Assembly: GCA_937901445.1 (NCBI GenBank)
Contig: CALDHY010000042.1
Location: 1-64,000 of the forward strand
Origin: an uncultured Selenomonadales bacterium
GTDB lineage: Bacteria > Bacillota > Negativicutes > Selenomonadales > Selenomonadaceae
Direction of reading: 5' to 3'
DNA length: 64,000 nt
The notes beneath the pieces were generated by a model. It searched no databases. It saw nothing but the letters and a program-made list of their open reading frames with translations, and was not told the DNA's origin. Position numbers and translations under genes: made by a program. Shown one piece after another: positions 1 through 8,365 of this stretch (its first letter is position 1; each line of letters opens with the position of its first letter).

Positions 1-41
1 AGGATTGGCAGCTTGCTTTGCAGGATTAACTTTGTGCAAAT

Positions 42-64
42 AAAAAAAGCAGGACTCCGCCTGC
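42..64 (-). terminator. Rho-independent terminator of the glycan operon
   Basis: On the minus strand GCAGG and CCTGC (60-64 and 49-53) form a 5-bp stem with a 6-nt loop, followed by seven T (48-42). It lies just past the stop of the HAD phosphatase gene and would end the glycan operon. Confidence 0.75.
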
Positions 65-74
65 CGGTTGTTTA

Positions 75-647
75 TTAAATACAATCATTCAATCTAAAAA
101 CTTTATAGTAAAAAGCACCGCTCGCCTTAGCCGCCATTAAGCCCGCGTCAGAATCCTCAAAAATTATCGTATCTTCAGGACGAATATTAAAATATTCCAT
201 CGCCTTCAAATAGCCTTCAGGATCGGGTTTCATTTTGGTTACGTCTTCCTGCGTAAAAATTTTATCGAAAGCTTCCATTTTGCCAAAAGTATTTAATATA
301 TCCTCAACATTTTTTTTGGAAGCCGTAGTAACCAGCGCAACGTAATAAACGGGGCGTATCAATTTTATAATTTCAAACAAGTGCTGATTCTCTTGAGCGT
401 GGCTTAAATATTTTGGGTAGCACTGCTTTTTGAGTTGATGAACATCGCGCAAAAGTTTTTCGTCGGTAATATTCATATCTGCAAGAAAATCCTTGTAGTG
501 TCTGCCTATGCAATTACTGTACCAATATTCGCGTTCAAAATTAATTCCGAAATTTTCCAACGCCTCTTTGTAAGCGTAATAATTAACGTCATTGGTATTA
601 AACAAAGTGCCGTCCAAATCGAACAACGCCAATTTATTTTTAGTCAT
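75..647 (-). CDS. HAD-superfamily phosphatase (phosphoglycolate/beta-phosphoglucomutase type)
   Basis: About 190 aa with the HAD motif I DLDGT near the N-terminus, a helical cap, a central TTAS (motif II), and the KPDPEGY (motif III) and EDSDAG (motif IV) signatures, so a small-molecule phosphatase or phosphomutase. The ATG at 647 is preferred over an in-frame one at 668 because AGAGGTG lies about 8 nt upstream. It is the last gene of a minus-strand operon with a kinase-like domain, a nucleotidyltransferase and a glycosyltransferase, so it probably removes a phosphate from a sugar or alcohol intermediate of surface glycan synthesis. The substrate cannot be told from sequence. Confidence 0.85.
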   Translation of the reverse strand: MTKNKLALFDLDGTLFNTNDVNYYAYKEALENFGINFEREYWYSNCIGRHYKDFLADMNITDEKLLRDVHQLKKQCYPKYLSHAQENQHLFEIIKLIRPVYYVALVTTASKKNVEDILNTFGKMEAFDKIFTQEDVTKMKPDPEGYLKAMEYFNIRPEDTIIFEDSDAGLMAAKASGAFYYKVFRLNDCI

Positions 648-664
648 ATTTCGTGCACCTCTTT

Positions 665-1783
665 TCAAATTTCTACAGGTATTAATTCATTTAAAATTTT
701 TATTCCGGTGCACATCATGGCAATTTGACGATTGATATTTTCTTGGTGCATTGGAATCATACTTAAAAAGAGCAACGCCTCTATCAGGCGAATTTCACGA
801 ATATCTTTTTTCAAATCGTTATCAAAAACTTCAAAGAAAATTTCACTTAAGTTTGAAGTATTTTTGGCGTCAAGGATTTTTAAATTAAAATCATTTTCGC
901 CGGTTATTTTTAAATCAAACAAATCTTTTATGATAAAGTCATATTTGCCTTCGATACTGTGCAAAAGTTTTGCAAATTCATAGCGCGGGTCTCCATAAAT
1001 ATCATAATCGCCGAATTTTCCTCTGGGGTCTATCAACTTAATAAAATTAAAATTATCGTCAATCATGATATTTGGAAAACAAAAATCACCGTGAATAATT
1101 GAAAAAGACTTAGCCTCTAACAGAAATTTAGGGATGACATTTTCCAAAATTTTTATTATTTCGTCCAACGGCTGATAGCAAGTGCCGTTAATTCGCAGCG
1201 GCTCCTTGAAAAATTTATCAAATTCAGGTTGCGTTTTTAATTGATTCAAACGATTTAAAGTTTTGTCAAGATACATGGAGCGCAACGAATTTTTTAAATC
1301 AGCAGAATCCAGTTTGTACCGCGAAAAATCCTCAAGCACAAATTTTATTCGGCTGAAAATTTTTTTCCATTGCAAACTTGTCAATTCGCCGTAAACAAAT
1401 AATTCGTGCAAAGTGCAATAAGAATAATATTCCATCCGAACATATGGTTGACCGTAATGCAAGGAATAATCAAAAATTCTGGGGCGCACGTATTCCAAAT
1501 CTACCGGCAACTTTAAGTACCATTTAATTTCGCCAATAAATTTTTCAACATCGCGGCTTGTCTTTTTTAAAATTCCGCGCTCGTTGTCAATTTCAATATG
1601 ATTGAATAACCGCGCCTTAACCTGCATTCTTGTCTTGAAATAAAGTTGAGCGTGTCCGATATCAAACCAATCTTTAACTTCATGAGAATAAAATTTATAA
1701 GTCTTATTGTATAAAACCAACGCAGAATAAAAGCTGTCATTATATGGGGGGGGGTAGAGTTTTTCCATACCTGCTCCAAACAT
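665..1783 (-). CDS. Choline kinase/APH-like domain, out-of-frame second half of the upstream gene
   Basis: This frame encodes an aminoglycoside-phosphotransferase/choline-kinase fold: an N-terminal linker, then a catalytic loop reading HGDFCFPN (around residue 230) and a metal-binding IDPRG motif about 20 residues later. Its first in-frame ATG lies inside the preceding nucleotidyltransferase frame and has no ribosome binding site. The two frames meet at a C9 run (1746-1754). Adding one C, or removing two, would fuse them into a single protein of about 799 aa, nucleotidyltransferase then kinase. As sequenced (C9) the kinase half should be silent unless slippage or reinitiation occurs. It could also be a plain frameshift mutation. 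Confidence 0.7.
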   Translation of the reverse strand: MFGAGMEKLYPPPYNDSFYSALVLYNKTYKFYSHEVKDWFDIGHAQLYFKTRMQVKARLFNHIEIDNERGILKKTSRDVEKFIGEIKWYLKLPVDLEYVRPRIFDYSLHYGQPYVRMEYYSYCTLHELFVYGELTSLQWKKIFSRIKFVLEDFSRYKLDSADLKNSLRSMYLDKTLNRLNQLKTQPEFDKFFKEPLRINGTCYQPLDEIIKILENVIPKFLLEAKSFSIIHGDFCFPNIMIDDNFNFIKLIDPRGKFGDYDIYGDPRYEFAKLLHSIEGKYDFIIKDLFDLKITGENDFNLKILDAKNTSNLSEIFFEVFDNDLKKDIREIRLIEALLFLSMIPMHQENINRQIAMMCTGIKILNELIPVEI

Positions 1784-3063
1784 TTTTTGAAGTAAGCCCC
1801 GTTGCTTAATTTGAAAACGCCCACAAAGAAATTATACTTGGCGCGGTTGTTGTCAAAGGGCGGCGCAGGCGTTTTTTTATCGTTGACAGCTGAAATTTGC
1901 CCGTCATTAAGATTATAGAAAGTCCACGTGTCGTTTGCATATTCTTTAGACGAACAGAAAAAATCAGGTTCATTAAGCGGCAAAGAATCCATAACGATTG
2001 TATCTGCGAAATGAATAATAATTTCCCCGTCATTGTCAGTTAAACCTTGATACACGGAATAGCCGATATCTGCCAGCTTTTCCGGTTCCAACAATTTTAA
2101 TTTCGTCGTTAATTTGTAATTTGCCAACATTTCACGAACTTTAGCGGCGTTTTCAAAACAAATTATATCAATCTCGGAAACGACCCCGTCATATTTAAGC
2201 TTAAAAAAGTCAAAGGCTATACTTTGATTGATTGGATAGACAATCGCCGGAATTTTTCCGATAGATTGAAGTTCCGGCGGGATAAGTTTTGCAGAAGGTA
2301 CAATGACTTTAATTTTGCGTTCGACTTGAATATCATCGAAATGTAAAGATTTTTTGGCGTCCTTGTATTCTTGCGGCGTACCAAATGCAAGATAAAAATC
2401 AGCGTTAAAATTTACAATTTTTTTGCCCGCCTTGAAAAGTTCGTTGTAAACGCCGGACATAAAATATTCTTTGTAGTTGCAAGTTTTAAAATATCTTTCG
2501 GACATTTGGCGAAACAGTTTTGCATTGCGAAAGAAATAAGCTCCGCAAATGGCGCAGTTGCTTACAACTTGTTTTTCAACAGTGCCGGTGACGTTTCCGA
2601 ATTCATCGAATTTTACGTAGCTGAAATGAGGCTCGGAAGAATTAAACGTAATTAACGCGCCGTCAAAATCAACGGGCTGATCGCCGGGAAGTCTTTCAGC
2701 CAAATCACCGCACGCAAACAAATGGTCGCAGTCATTGAAAATAACGGGAGCCGTATCCTCAATATCTTCAACGCCCTTGAGGCAAGTACAAACTGCGCCG
2801 GGCAAAATTTCCGGTATGATTTTAATTTTTGCGTCCGGAAAAAATTTATGTATTTCGTTGTCGATTTTATAATTTTCGACGTGGTTTTCAAGTACAACAA
2901 AAGTAACGTCAATGCAAGCGATATTCTGAAGAATTGATTGAGCCGCCCAATAAAAAAACGGCTTGCCGTGAATTTCAATAAGCGGTTTCGGAACCTCAAA
3001 CCCTTTGTCACGGAATCGGCTGCCGCCGCCCGCCATTGGCATGATTAAATGTATCTTTGTCAA
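1567..3063 (-). CDS. Nucleotidyltransferase (sugar/alcohol-phosphate nucleotidyl transferase), phase-shifted 3' end
   Basis: The N-terminal ~240 residues form an NTP-transferase domain: the signature near residue 11 is AGGGSRF, followed by the conserved lysine in VPKPLIEI and the metal motif FNDCDH. Residues ~245-420 look like a second, degenerate domain of similar fold. The protein then runs through a C9 tract (1746-1754) and its last ~60 residues are out-of-frame translation of the kinase domain, not a natural C-terminus. Product: activated sugar or alcohol (NDP- or CDP-linked) for surface glycan. Start ATG at 3063 follows GGAGG. It sits between the glycosyltransferase and the kinase/HAD genes in one operon. 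Confidence 0.8.
   Translation of the reverse strand: MTKIHLIMPMAGGGSRFRDKGFEVPKPLIEIHGKPFFYWAAQSILQNIACIDVTFVVLENHVENYKIDNEIHKFFPDAKIKIIPEILPGAVCTCLKGVEDIEDTAPVIFNDCDHLFACGDLAERLPGDQPVDFDGALITFNSSEPHFSYVKFDEFGNVTGTVEKQVVSNCAICGAYFFRNAKLFRQMSERYFKTCNYKEYFMSGVYNELFKAGKKIVNFNADFYLAFGTPQEYKDAKKSLHFDDIQVERKIKVIVPSAKLIPPELQSIGKIPAIVYPINQSIAFDFFKLKYDGVVSEIDIICFENAAKVREMLANYKLTTKLKLLEPEKLADIGYSVYQGLTDNDGEIIIHFADTIVMDSLPLNEPDFFCSSKEYANDTWTFYNLNDGQISAVNDKKTPAPPFDNNRAKYNFFVGVFKLSNGAYFKKCLEQVWKNSTPPHIMTAFILRWFYTIRLINFILMKLKIGLISDTLNFISRQECRLRRGYSIILKLTTSAEF
1746..1754 (-). repeat. C9 homopolymer at a gene-internal frame break
   Basis: Nine consecutive G on the plus strand (C on the coding strand). Upstream frame reads T-P-P-H through the tract; the kinase frame reads Y-P-P-P. 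C10 joins the frames, C9 (present) does not, and C8 gives a stop at once. Homopolymers of this length are classic sites of slipped-strand phase variation, and very unlikely by chance in DNA this AT-rich. Confidence 0.85.
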
Positions 3064-3124
3064 AATATTTCCTCCATATTAAACAACAAAAAATTTTACG
3101 CCGCTTTACAAATTGCCTGTTCCC

Positions 3125-4162
3125 TCAAAAATGGGGGGGGGTAGGCGCAGGCGTGATTTTCTCGAAACTTTTATTAAAAGGCAAGACGTGCGCCAAATTA
3201 AAAAGTAAAGCAGGATATGCATAATCGTTGCCAAAATATTTTTTAAAAACTTTTTCAACCGTTTCGTTAATTTCTTCGGTTATACCGTCTTTGTAGAAAG
3301 CAAGGCGGTTCATATTCCAGCCATCATAAATTGAATGACAATGTGCCTTTATCGAATATTGGATTTTAGGATTGTCTTTGAAGTATTCGACTTTGTCAAA
3401 AAGCTGATCCAATTTGCGGTAGAGTTCTATAAAGCCGGTAATAATTTTTTCAATTTTATCAGTTGCAACAGGTTTTTTATTGGTTAATGAATCGGGTGAA
3501 TCACGTCTGACGTAGACAGGCGCAGGTACTTTTACAAAAACTTTCGCCAACATAAGCCACCATAAAGCTAAAGTTAAACTGCTCCCGCCCGGAACTTCAA
3601 TAAAAATTTCATTGTCAACCAGAAAATTTCTGTTAAATAAATTGTATTGAACGTCCCAAAAAGTTCCGTTGTCAATCCATTCCGAAAATCTTTGTGCGGG
3701 GTCGTTTGACATAACAGTAATTTTATTGACGCGATGACGATCCAGTGAACTTGCCGCCGCTTTATTGCTGTTCATTGGAAGTACAAAAAACGATTGAGCG
3801 TGAACAACGTCCGCGTTATATGTTTTGGCGCATTCATAAAGGTATTCAAGCGCATTTGGCAAAAGTATATCATCGCTGTGTAAAAATTGAACGTACTTAC
3901 CGGCGGCGTCAAGTAAAAGATGGTTTTCCGAGCCGAATTCTCCAAGATTTTTAAAACTAAGTTTCAATTTTATTTTTCCGGCGGATATTTCTTTTGCGTA
4001 CCTTTGTTGAACAAATTCAAAAGAGCCGTCCTCCGAACGATTATCACGAATTACAATTTCGAAATCTTTGAAAGTTTGATTCAGAACGCTATTCACGCAA
4101 TCTTCAATACAATGTTTGCGATTGTACATTGGAATTAGCACAGAAATTGCAGGTACTTCCAT
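3125..4162 (-). CDS. Family 2 glycosyltransferase
   Basis: About 345 aa with a GT-A fold: N-terminal SVLIPMYNR, then QTFKDFEIVIRDNRSEDGS and the metal motif HSDD (near residue 95), typical of GT2 enzymes that add sugars to lipid-linked or surface glycans. The ATG at 4162 has AAGGAG at good spacing; an in-frame GTG at 4171 does not. No membrane segments are seen, so it is a cytoplasmic or peripheral enzyme. It is first in the minus-strand glycan operon. The C-terminus runs through a C9 tract, so the exact end may vary between cells. Confidence 0.85.
   Translation of the reverse strand: MEVPAISVLIPMYNRKHCIEDCVNSVLNQTFKDFEIVIRDNRSEDGSFEFVQQRYAKEISAGKIKLKLSFKNLGEFGSENHLLLDAAGKYVQFLHSDDILLPNALEYLYECAKTYNADVVHAQSFFVLPMNSNKAAASSLDRHRVNKITVMSNDPAQRFSEWIDNGTFWDVQYNLFNRNFLVDNEIFIEVPGGSSLTLALWWLMLAKVFVKVPAPVYVRRDSPDSLTNKKPVATDKIEKIITGFIELYRKLDQLFDKVEYFKDNPKIQYSIKAHCHSIYDGWNMNRLAFYKDGITEEINETVEKVFKKYFGNDYAYPALLFNLAHVLPFNKSFEKITPAPTPPHF
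3133..3141 (-). repeat. Second C9 homopolymer, at the 3' end of the glycosyltransferase gene
   Basis: Nine consecutive G on the plus strand. It shares the 13-nt core CTACCCCCCCCCAT with the tract at 1746-1754. As sequenced the protein ends two residues later (H-F-stop). C10 or C8 gives different tails of roughly 10-15 residues, so slippage would change only the C-terminus. Confidence 0.8.
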
Positions 4163-4253
4163 AAAATTCACTCCTTGATTTTTAAATAAGAATTGTAAAA
4201 TTTTACCATACCAATTTTTGAAAATAAAGGGCGCAAAATTTTTTCCTGCAATT

Positions 4254-4280
4254 AAAAAAGCCGCTCCATTGGGAACGGCT
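4254..4280 (-). terminator. Rho-independent terminator after tsf
   Basis: AGCCG/CGGCT arms with inner CC/GG pairs (4259-4280), loop CAAT, then six T on the minus strand. It also has a T run on the plus side (4283-4289), so it may work both ways. Confidence 0.85.
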
Positions 4281-4305
4281 GATTTTTTTGTATAAAAATT
4301 TAAAA

Positions 4306-5178
4306 TTACTTAAGTTGAGCTGCGACTTCGGCGGCGAAATCAGATTGTTTCTTTTCGATGCCTTCGCCGAGTTGATAGCGCGTGAAGTTCAAAACTTTAA
4401 CTTTGCCGAGAATATCTTGAACGGTTTTTTCGCTGTCTTTAACGAAAATTTGTTCAACGAGGCAAACTTCCTTGTAGAATTTGTTGATACGCCCTTCAAC
4501 CATTTTTTCAACGATTTTTGCAGGCTTGCCTTCTTCAAGGGCTTGTTTACGGAGAATTTCTTTTTCGTGTTCAAGTTCGGAGGCGTCAACGCTTGCGCGG
4601 TCGATAGCTGAAGGATTGGACGCGGCTATTTGCATTGCAATATCTTTGCCGAGTTCGTCAGTGCCGCCGGAAAGTTCAACGAGGACGCCGATTTTTCCGC
4701 CCATATGAATATAGCTTGTAATTTTGCCTTCAGTTTCATAGCGTACGAAACGGCGCACGGAAATTTTTTCGCCGATTGTAGCAGTAGCTTCAGTTACAAT
4801 GTCAGCAACGGTTTTCTTGCCTTCGATAACGCTTGCGTTGAGTGCGTCGAGGTCAGCCGGATTAGTTTTGGCAATGTGTTCAGTAATTTTCTTAACCAAC
4901 GCGCGGAAATCTGAATTATTTGCAGTGAAGTCAGTTTCGCAGTTAATTTCGGCAACTGCGCCAATTTTTCCGTCATCTGTAACGTAAGCCGCGCAAGCAC
5001 CCTCTGCCGCAATACGTCCGGATTTTTTTGCTGCCTTAGCAATTCCTTTTTCGCGCAGGTAGTCAATCGCCTTTTGCATATCGCCGTTAGTTTCGCTTAA
5101 AGCTTTTTTGCAGTCCATCATACCCGCGCCGGTTTTTTCGCGCAGGTCTCTAACCATTGCTGCACTAATATTTGCCAT
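4306..5178 (-). CDS. tsf: Translation elongation factor Ts
   Basis: EF-Ts, the GDP/GTP exchange factor for EF-Tu. 290 aa, usual length. The N-terminal UBA-like domain carries the signature [16 protein letters not shown]; the dimerisation region carries CETDFTANN and further on IAMQIAAS. It lies 43 nt downstream of rpsB, the standard rpsB-tsf arrangement, and is probably cotranscribed. ATG at 5178 is preceded by GGAGG. In many Firmicutes pyrH and frr follow; here a terminator and the glycan operon follow instead. Confidence 0.98.
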   Translation of the reverse strand: MANISAAMVRDLREKTGAGMMDCKKALSETNGDMQKAIDYLREKGIAKAAKKSGRIAAEGACAAYVTDDGKIGAVAEINCETDFTANNSDFRALVKKITEHIAKTNPADLDALNASVIEGKKTVADIVTEATATIGEKISVRRFVRYETEGKITSYIHMGGKIGVLVELSGGTDELGKDIAMQIAASNPSAIDRASVDASELEHEKEILRKQALEEGKPAKIVEKMVEGRINKFYKEVCLVEQIFVKDSEKTVQDILGKVKVLNFTRYQLGEGIEKKQSDFAAEVAAQLK

Positions 5179-5221
5179 TTATATATTTCCTCCAATTTTC
5201 AATTTAAAAATTCCCTAGTCC

Positions 5222-6001
5222 TTAATTTTCTTCGTCGTCTTTAGCCGCGTAGTCTTCTTCAGAATAATTTTCTTCAGAATAATCTTCAGCAGTTGAAGTA
5301 GAATCAACCGTGCCGCTTTCGCCTTGATTGCCTTCAATGATAGCGTCAGCCATTCTTGCAGTTAAAAGTTTTACCGCACGAATAGCATCGTCATTGCCGG
5401 GTATAACATAATCAATTTCATCAGGGTCGCAGTTTGTATCGACAATCGCCACGATCGGGATATTGAGTTTGCGCGCTTCAGCAACTGCGATTCTTTCTTT
5501 GCGCGGGTCAACTACAAAAAGTGCGCCCGGAATTTTATTCATTTCCTTAATACCGCCGAGATATTTTTCAAGGCGTGCCATTTCGTGCTTGAGTTGCATA
5601 ACTTCCTTTTTGGTAAGTACGTCAAAAGTACCGTCAGCTTGCATTGTTTCCAATTCTTTCAAGCGGCGAATACGTTTTTGAATTGTTTGGAAGTTGGTGA
5701 GCATACCGCCGAGCCAGCGTTCATTGACGAAATATTGACCTGCGCGAATAGCCTCTTCTTTAACGGCTTCCTGCGCCTGCTTTTTTGTGCCGACGAAAAG
5801 AACGGTTTTGCCTTCTTCAGCAATGCTGCGAATAAACATATAGGCTTCATCGATTTTCTTTACAGTTTTTTGAAGATCAATAATGTAAATACCGTTGCGC
5901 TCCGTGAAAATGTACTTAGCCATTTTGGGGTTCCAGCGGCGTGTTTGGTGTCCAAAGTGTACGCCGGCTTCAAGGAGCTGTTTCATTGAAATAACTGCCA
6001 T
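5222..6001 (-). CDS. rpsB: Ribosomal protein S2
   Basis: Small-subunit protein uS2. The N-terminus [18 protein letters not shown] and the conserved RRWNPKM and [13 protein letters not shown] ([21 protein letters not shown]) segments identify it. The ATG at 6001 is chosen because AGGAGG lies at 6011-6016 and the protein then starts exactly as S2 does; the frame is open further upstream (to 6094) but that is leader RNA. The C-terminal ~30 residues are an acidic, low-complexity tail rich in E, D, S and Y. Followed by tsf. Confidence 0.98.
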   Translation of the reverse strand: MAVISMKQLLEAGVHFGHQTRRWNPKMAKYIFTERNGIYIIDLQKTVKKIDEAYMFIRSIAEEGKTVLFVGTKKQAQEAVKEEAIRAGQYFVNERWLGGMLTNFQTIQKRIRRLKELETMQADGTFDVLTKKEVMQLKHEMARLEKYLGGIKEMNKIPGALFVVDPRKERIAVAEARKLNIPIVAIVDTNCDPDEIDYVIPGNDDAIRAVKLLTARMADAIIEGNQGESGTVDSTSTAEDYSEENYSEEDYAAKDDEEN

Positions 6002-6131
6002 TTTAAATTTCCTCCTGTTCAACATTCGCAGGGCATTTACGCGCCGTTTCAGCTTACGCCACAGGTTGACGCTCCGCCCCGTGTGTTTTTTCAACGCCGC
6101 AAATTATATCTTTTTATTGCTGCACTGTCAA
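6002..6131 (-). promoter_or_regulatory. rpsB promoter and GC-rich leader
   Basis: Minus-strand -35 TTGACA (6131-6126), 17-nt spacer, -10 TATAAT (6108-6103): a consensus sigma-A promoter. It leaves a leader of about 95 nt (6096-6002) that is GC-rich compared with its surroundings and can pair internally. S2 leaders often mediate feedback by S2; that role here is inference. Confidence 0.8.
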
Positions 6132-6221
6132 CGAAAAATATTTTTCATAAATTTTTATTAAAATATTGCATAACGGCGCGGCGTGTGATAATATACCGGC
6201 AACAGCGAAGGGGTGGAGTTT

Positions 6222-6401
6222 ATGGATATGAATATTGCGGCGTTGTCGGTAAATATGAATTTGGCACAAACTCAACAAGAATTCGGCGTTTCTGTTTTGA
6301 AAATGGCTATGGAAAATTCCACTGAACAAGTTGAAGAAGTTTTACAAGAAATTGGCAGTTTAGACCCGAATTTGGGAAATAATATTGACGTAATGGCTTA
6401 A
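6222..6401 (+). CDS. YjfB-like putative motility protein
   Basis: 59-aa small protein beginning MDMNIAALSVNMNLAQ and with VSVLKMAMENS in the middle, the pattern of the YjfB family (small proteins found near flagellar or motility genes in Firmicutes). Function is unknown. ATG at 6222 follows GGTGGAG; an upstream GTG in frame (6213) overlaps that ribosome binding site and is rejected. It stands alone between rpsB (divergent) and hup; no motility genes are in view. Confidence 0.7.
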   Translation: MDMNIAALSVNMNLAQTQQEFGVSVLKMAMENSTEQVEEVLQEIGSLDPNLGNNIDVMA

Positions 6402-6426
6402 AAACACTTGATTTTTATATAATTTT

Positions 6427-6457
6427 CTGCTACAGTCTAGCAGTATTTATTTTATAG
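6427..6457 (+). terminator. Short hairpin between YjfB and hup
   Basis: CTGCTA (6427-6432) pairs with TAGCAG (6438-6443) around a 5-nt loop, followed by a T-rich stretch. It may be a weak terminator for the YjfB gene or part of the hup leader. Confidence 0.5.
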
Positions 6458-6471
6458 GAGGTTATATTTTT

Positions 6472-6747
6472 ATGACAAAAGCAGAATTAGTTGCAACAGT
6501 TGCTGAAAAATCCGGTCTTGACCGTAAATCATCTGATAAGGCTGTTGCAGCAGTTTTTGAAACAATCAAAAAAGCTTTAATCGAAGGTGACAAAGTTCAA
6601 ATTATCGGTTTCGGTACTTTTGAAAATCGTACACGCAGCGCACGCAAGGGACGCAACCCCCGTACCGGTGAAGAAATTGAAATTGCCGCGTCAAAACTTC
6701 CTTCATTCAAAGCAGGTAAAGGTCTTAAAGAGGCTGTAAATTTCTAA
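6472..6747 (+). CDS. hup: DNA-binding protein HU
   Basis: 91 aa, the standard HU length. [20 protein letters not shown] start, the GFGTFENR hinge, [12 protein letters not shown] arm (with the intercalating NP) and the final helix are all intact. It is the histone-like nucleoid protein, working as a homodimer. The ribosome binding site AGGAGG lies about 9 nt upstream. Single-gene unit closed by a strong terminator. Confidence 0.98.
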   Translation: MTKAELVATVAEKSGLDRKSSDKAVAAVFETIKKALIEGDKVQIIGFGTFENRTRSARKGRNPRTGEEIEIAASKLPSFKAGKGLKEAVNF

Positions 6748-6758
6748 TCGAAATTTCG

Positions 6759-6791
6759 CAGAGTCGGGCTGAAAAGCTCGGCTCTGTTTTT
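6759..6791 (+). terminator. Terminator after hup
   Basis: A 12-bp stem, CAGAGTCGGGCT against AGCTCGGCTCTG with two G-T pairs (6759-6786), followed by five T. Confidence 0.92.
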
Positions 6792-6799
6792 GTTTGGCG

Positions 6800-6828
6800 T
6801 TGACTTTCAAAAGGTTAATTGCTAAAAT
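6800..6828 (+). promoter_or_regulatory. Promoter of the CNNM/CBS gene
   Basis: TTGACT (6800-6805), 17-nt spacer, TAAAAT (6823-6828), placed 31 nt before the TTG start of the next gene. Confidence 0.7.
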
Positions 6829-6859
6829 TTCATAATTCTTTTGAAAGGACTGTGAAATT

Positions 6860-8155
6860 TTGGACTCGTTAATTTTGCCGCTTGCGGTTGTGATAATCTT
6901 TGCAATGGTAAGCGGCTATTTCTCTTTAATGGAAACTGCGCTGGCGGAAAGTTTGCACGGGCGACTTGAAAAACTTGCAAACGAAGGAAATTTTGACGCG
7001 CAAGCCGCAATTTCAATGTTAGAATCGCCGTCAATTCCTATGCTTATTGCCAAAGCCGGCGCAACTGCCGCAGGAATTTTTTCAGGATTCTGCGCAATAC
7101 CGCTTTCAAAAATAATCTTCCAAGAAATAAACTTTTTTGAAGAGGCGCGGATAGTTTCAGTATTAATCGCCGTCGGAATTGTAATTTTTGTAATGGTTTT
7201 ATTTGGCGAATTTTTGCCGGTACGCGCCGCGCAACAATCGCCGGAAAAAGTTTTTCTCGAACATTATAAAAGCTTTAATTTAATCGTGAAAATTTTCAGC
7301 CCGCCAATTAATTTAATTTTAAAAATCGCCGAAAGTGTTATGATGGTTTTTGGTATGAACGCCGAAACTTCAGATATTGTTACTGAAGACGAAGTCAAAG
7401 ATTTAATCGAACAAGGCACGGAGGACGGCACATTTGAAAAATCTGAACGCGCAATGGTTGACAAAATTTTTCAACTTAGCGATCAAACGGCAGATTCTTT
7501 AATGACGCCACGAATACAAATTGTTTGGATTGATATTTCTGACAGTATCGAACAAAATTTGAAAATTATTCGTGATAATCGCCAAAATGTTTTTCCTGTA
7601 GGTGACGGCAACTTGGATAAGTGCAAAGGCGTTATCTACGCAAAAGATTTACTTGACGCCGTGCTTGATAAAAAATCTGAAGAAATTAATTTGGCGGCGA
7701 TTATCAAAAAGCCAATTTTTGTACCGCGCACGATGGAAACTTTCCGGCTTGTCGAAAAATTTAAATCCGGCGGCGATTCTGTGGCGATTGTCAATGACGA
7801 ATACGGCGGCGTTGTTGGTTTTATAACTTTAGATGATATTGCTCAAGAAATTGTCGGGCTTGAGGAACCGGAAGAGCCGCAATTTTCGCTGAAGAAAGAT
7901 AATAATTGGCTTGTTGATGGTCTTTACGATATTGAAGATTTTAAGCGGCGTTTTAACTTTGAAACTTTGCCGGACGAAGACCGCGACCATTTCCATACAA
8001 TGGGCGGCTTTTTAACTTCACTTTTCGGCTACATTCCAAAAGTTGGCGAATTTAGGGAATGGAATAATTTTAAATTCCGCGTTGAAAGAATGGACGGCGC
8101 GCGCATTGATAAAATTTTTGTAACGCGAAAAGTTGACAGTGAAAAACTTTTATGA
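6860..8155 (+). CDS. CNNM/CBS-domain membrane protein (CorB/HlyC family)
   Basis: 431 aa. Residues ~1-190 hold the CNNM (DUF21) membrane domain with three or four hydrophobic helices and the ALAES/LFGEFLP motifs. A CBS pair follows (~205-325; MTPRIQIVWIDI, VVGFITLDDIAQEIVG), then a C-terminal CorC_HlyC domain (~345-425). The family includes Mg2+ exporters such as MpfA and CorB; older annotation as hemolysin is historical. TTG start at 6860 with AAAGGA about 11 nt upstream. Monocistronic between a terminator-promoter pair and the tRNA gene. Confidence 0.9.
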   Translation: MDSLILPLAVVIIFAMVSGYFSLMETALAESLHGRLEKLANEGNFDAQAAISMLESPSIPMLIAKAGATAAGIFSGFCAIPLSKIIFQEINFFEEARIVSVLIAVGIVIFVMVLFGEFLPVRAAQQSPEKVFLEHYKSFNLIVKIFSPPINLILKIAESVMMVFGMNAETSDIVTEDEVKDLIEQGTEDGTFEKSERAMVDKIFQLSDQTADSLMTPRIQIVWIDISDSIEQNLKIIRDNRQNVFPVGDGNLDKCKGVIYAKDLLDAVLDKKSEEINLAAIIKKPIFVPRTMETFRLVEKFKSGGDSVAIVNDEYGGVVGFITLDDIAQEIVGLEEPEEPQFSLKKDNNWLVDGLYDIEDFKRRFNFETLPDEDRDHFHTMGGFLTSLFGYIPKVGEFREWNNFKFRVERMDGARIDKIFVTRKVDSEKLL

Positions 8156-8173
8156 TAGGATTGACGCCGTTAT

Positions 8174-8262
8174 GGAGGAGTGTCCGAGCGGTTGAAGGTG
8201 CTTGACTCGAAATCAAGTGTAGCTAATAACTACCGTGGGTTCGAATCCCACCCCCTCCGCCA
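8174..8262 (+). tRNA. tRNA-Ser (anticodon CGA)
   Basis: 89 nt with encoded CCA end. Anticodon stem CTTGA/TCAAG encloses the loop CTCGAAA, anticodon CGA, which reads UCG. A long variable arm (GTAGC..ACTAC) marks class II tRNA-Ser. The T arm GTGGG-TTCGAAT-CCCAC is intact. Acceptor stem GGAGGAG against CCCCTCC has one A-C mismatch at the sixth pair. Confidence 0.97.
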
Positions 8263-8277
8263 CTAAAGAAATTTACC

Positions 8278-8304
8278 AGTCCCGCAATTTCGGCGGGGCT
8301 TTTT
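8278..8304 (+). terminator. Terminator after tRNA-Ser
   Basis: AGTCCCGC/GCGGGGCT form an 8-bp stem (one G-T pair) with a 7-nt loop, followed by five T. Confidence 0.92.
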
Positions 8305-8309
8305 AGCAT

Positions 8310-8338
8310 TTGACGATTAACGGCAATTTTGATACAAT
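8310..8338 (+). promoter_or_regulatory. Promoter of the small hypothetical gene
   Basis: TTGACG (8310-8315), 17-nt spacer, TACAAT (8333-8338). Confidence 0.7.
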
Positions 8339-8365
8339 CGAAAAAAATTTGGGAGCGTGAATATT

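Noticed and set aside
75..4162. Phosphocholine (lic) locus
   Set aside because: Kinase, nucleotidyltransferase and glycosyltransferase fit in outline, but no choline transporter or LicD-type transferase is present; the substrate is left open.
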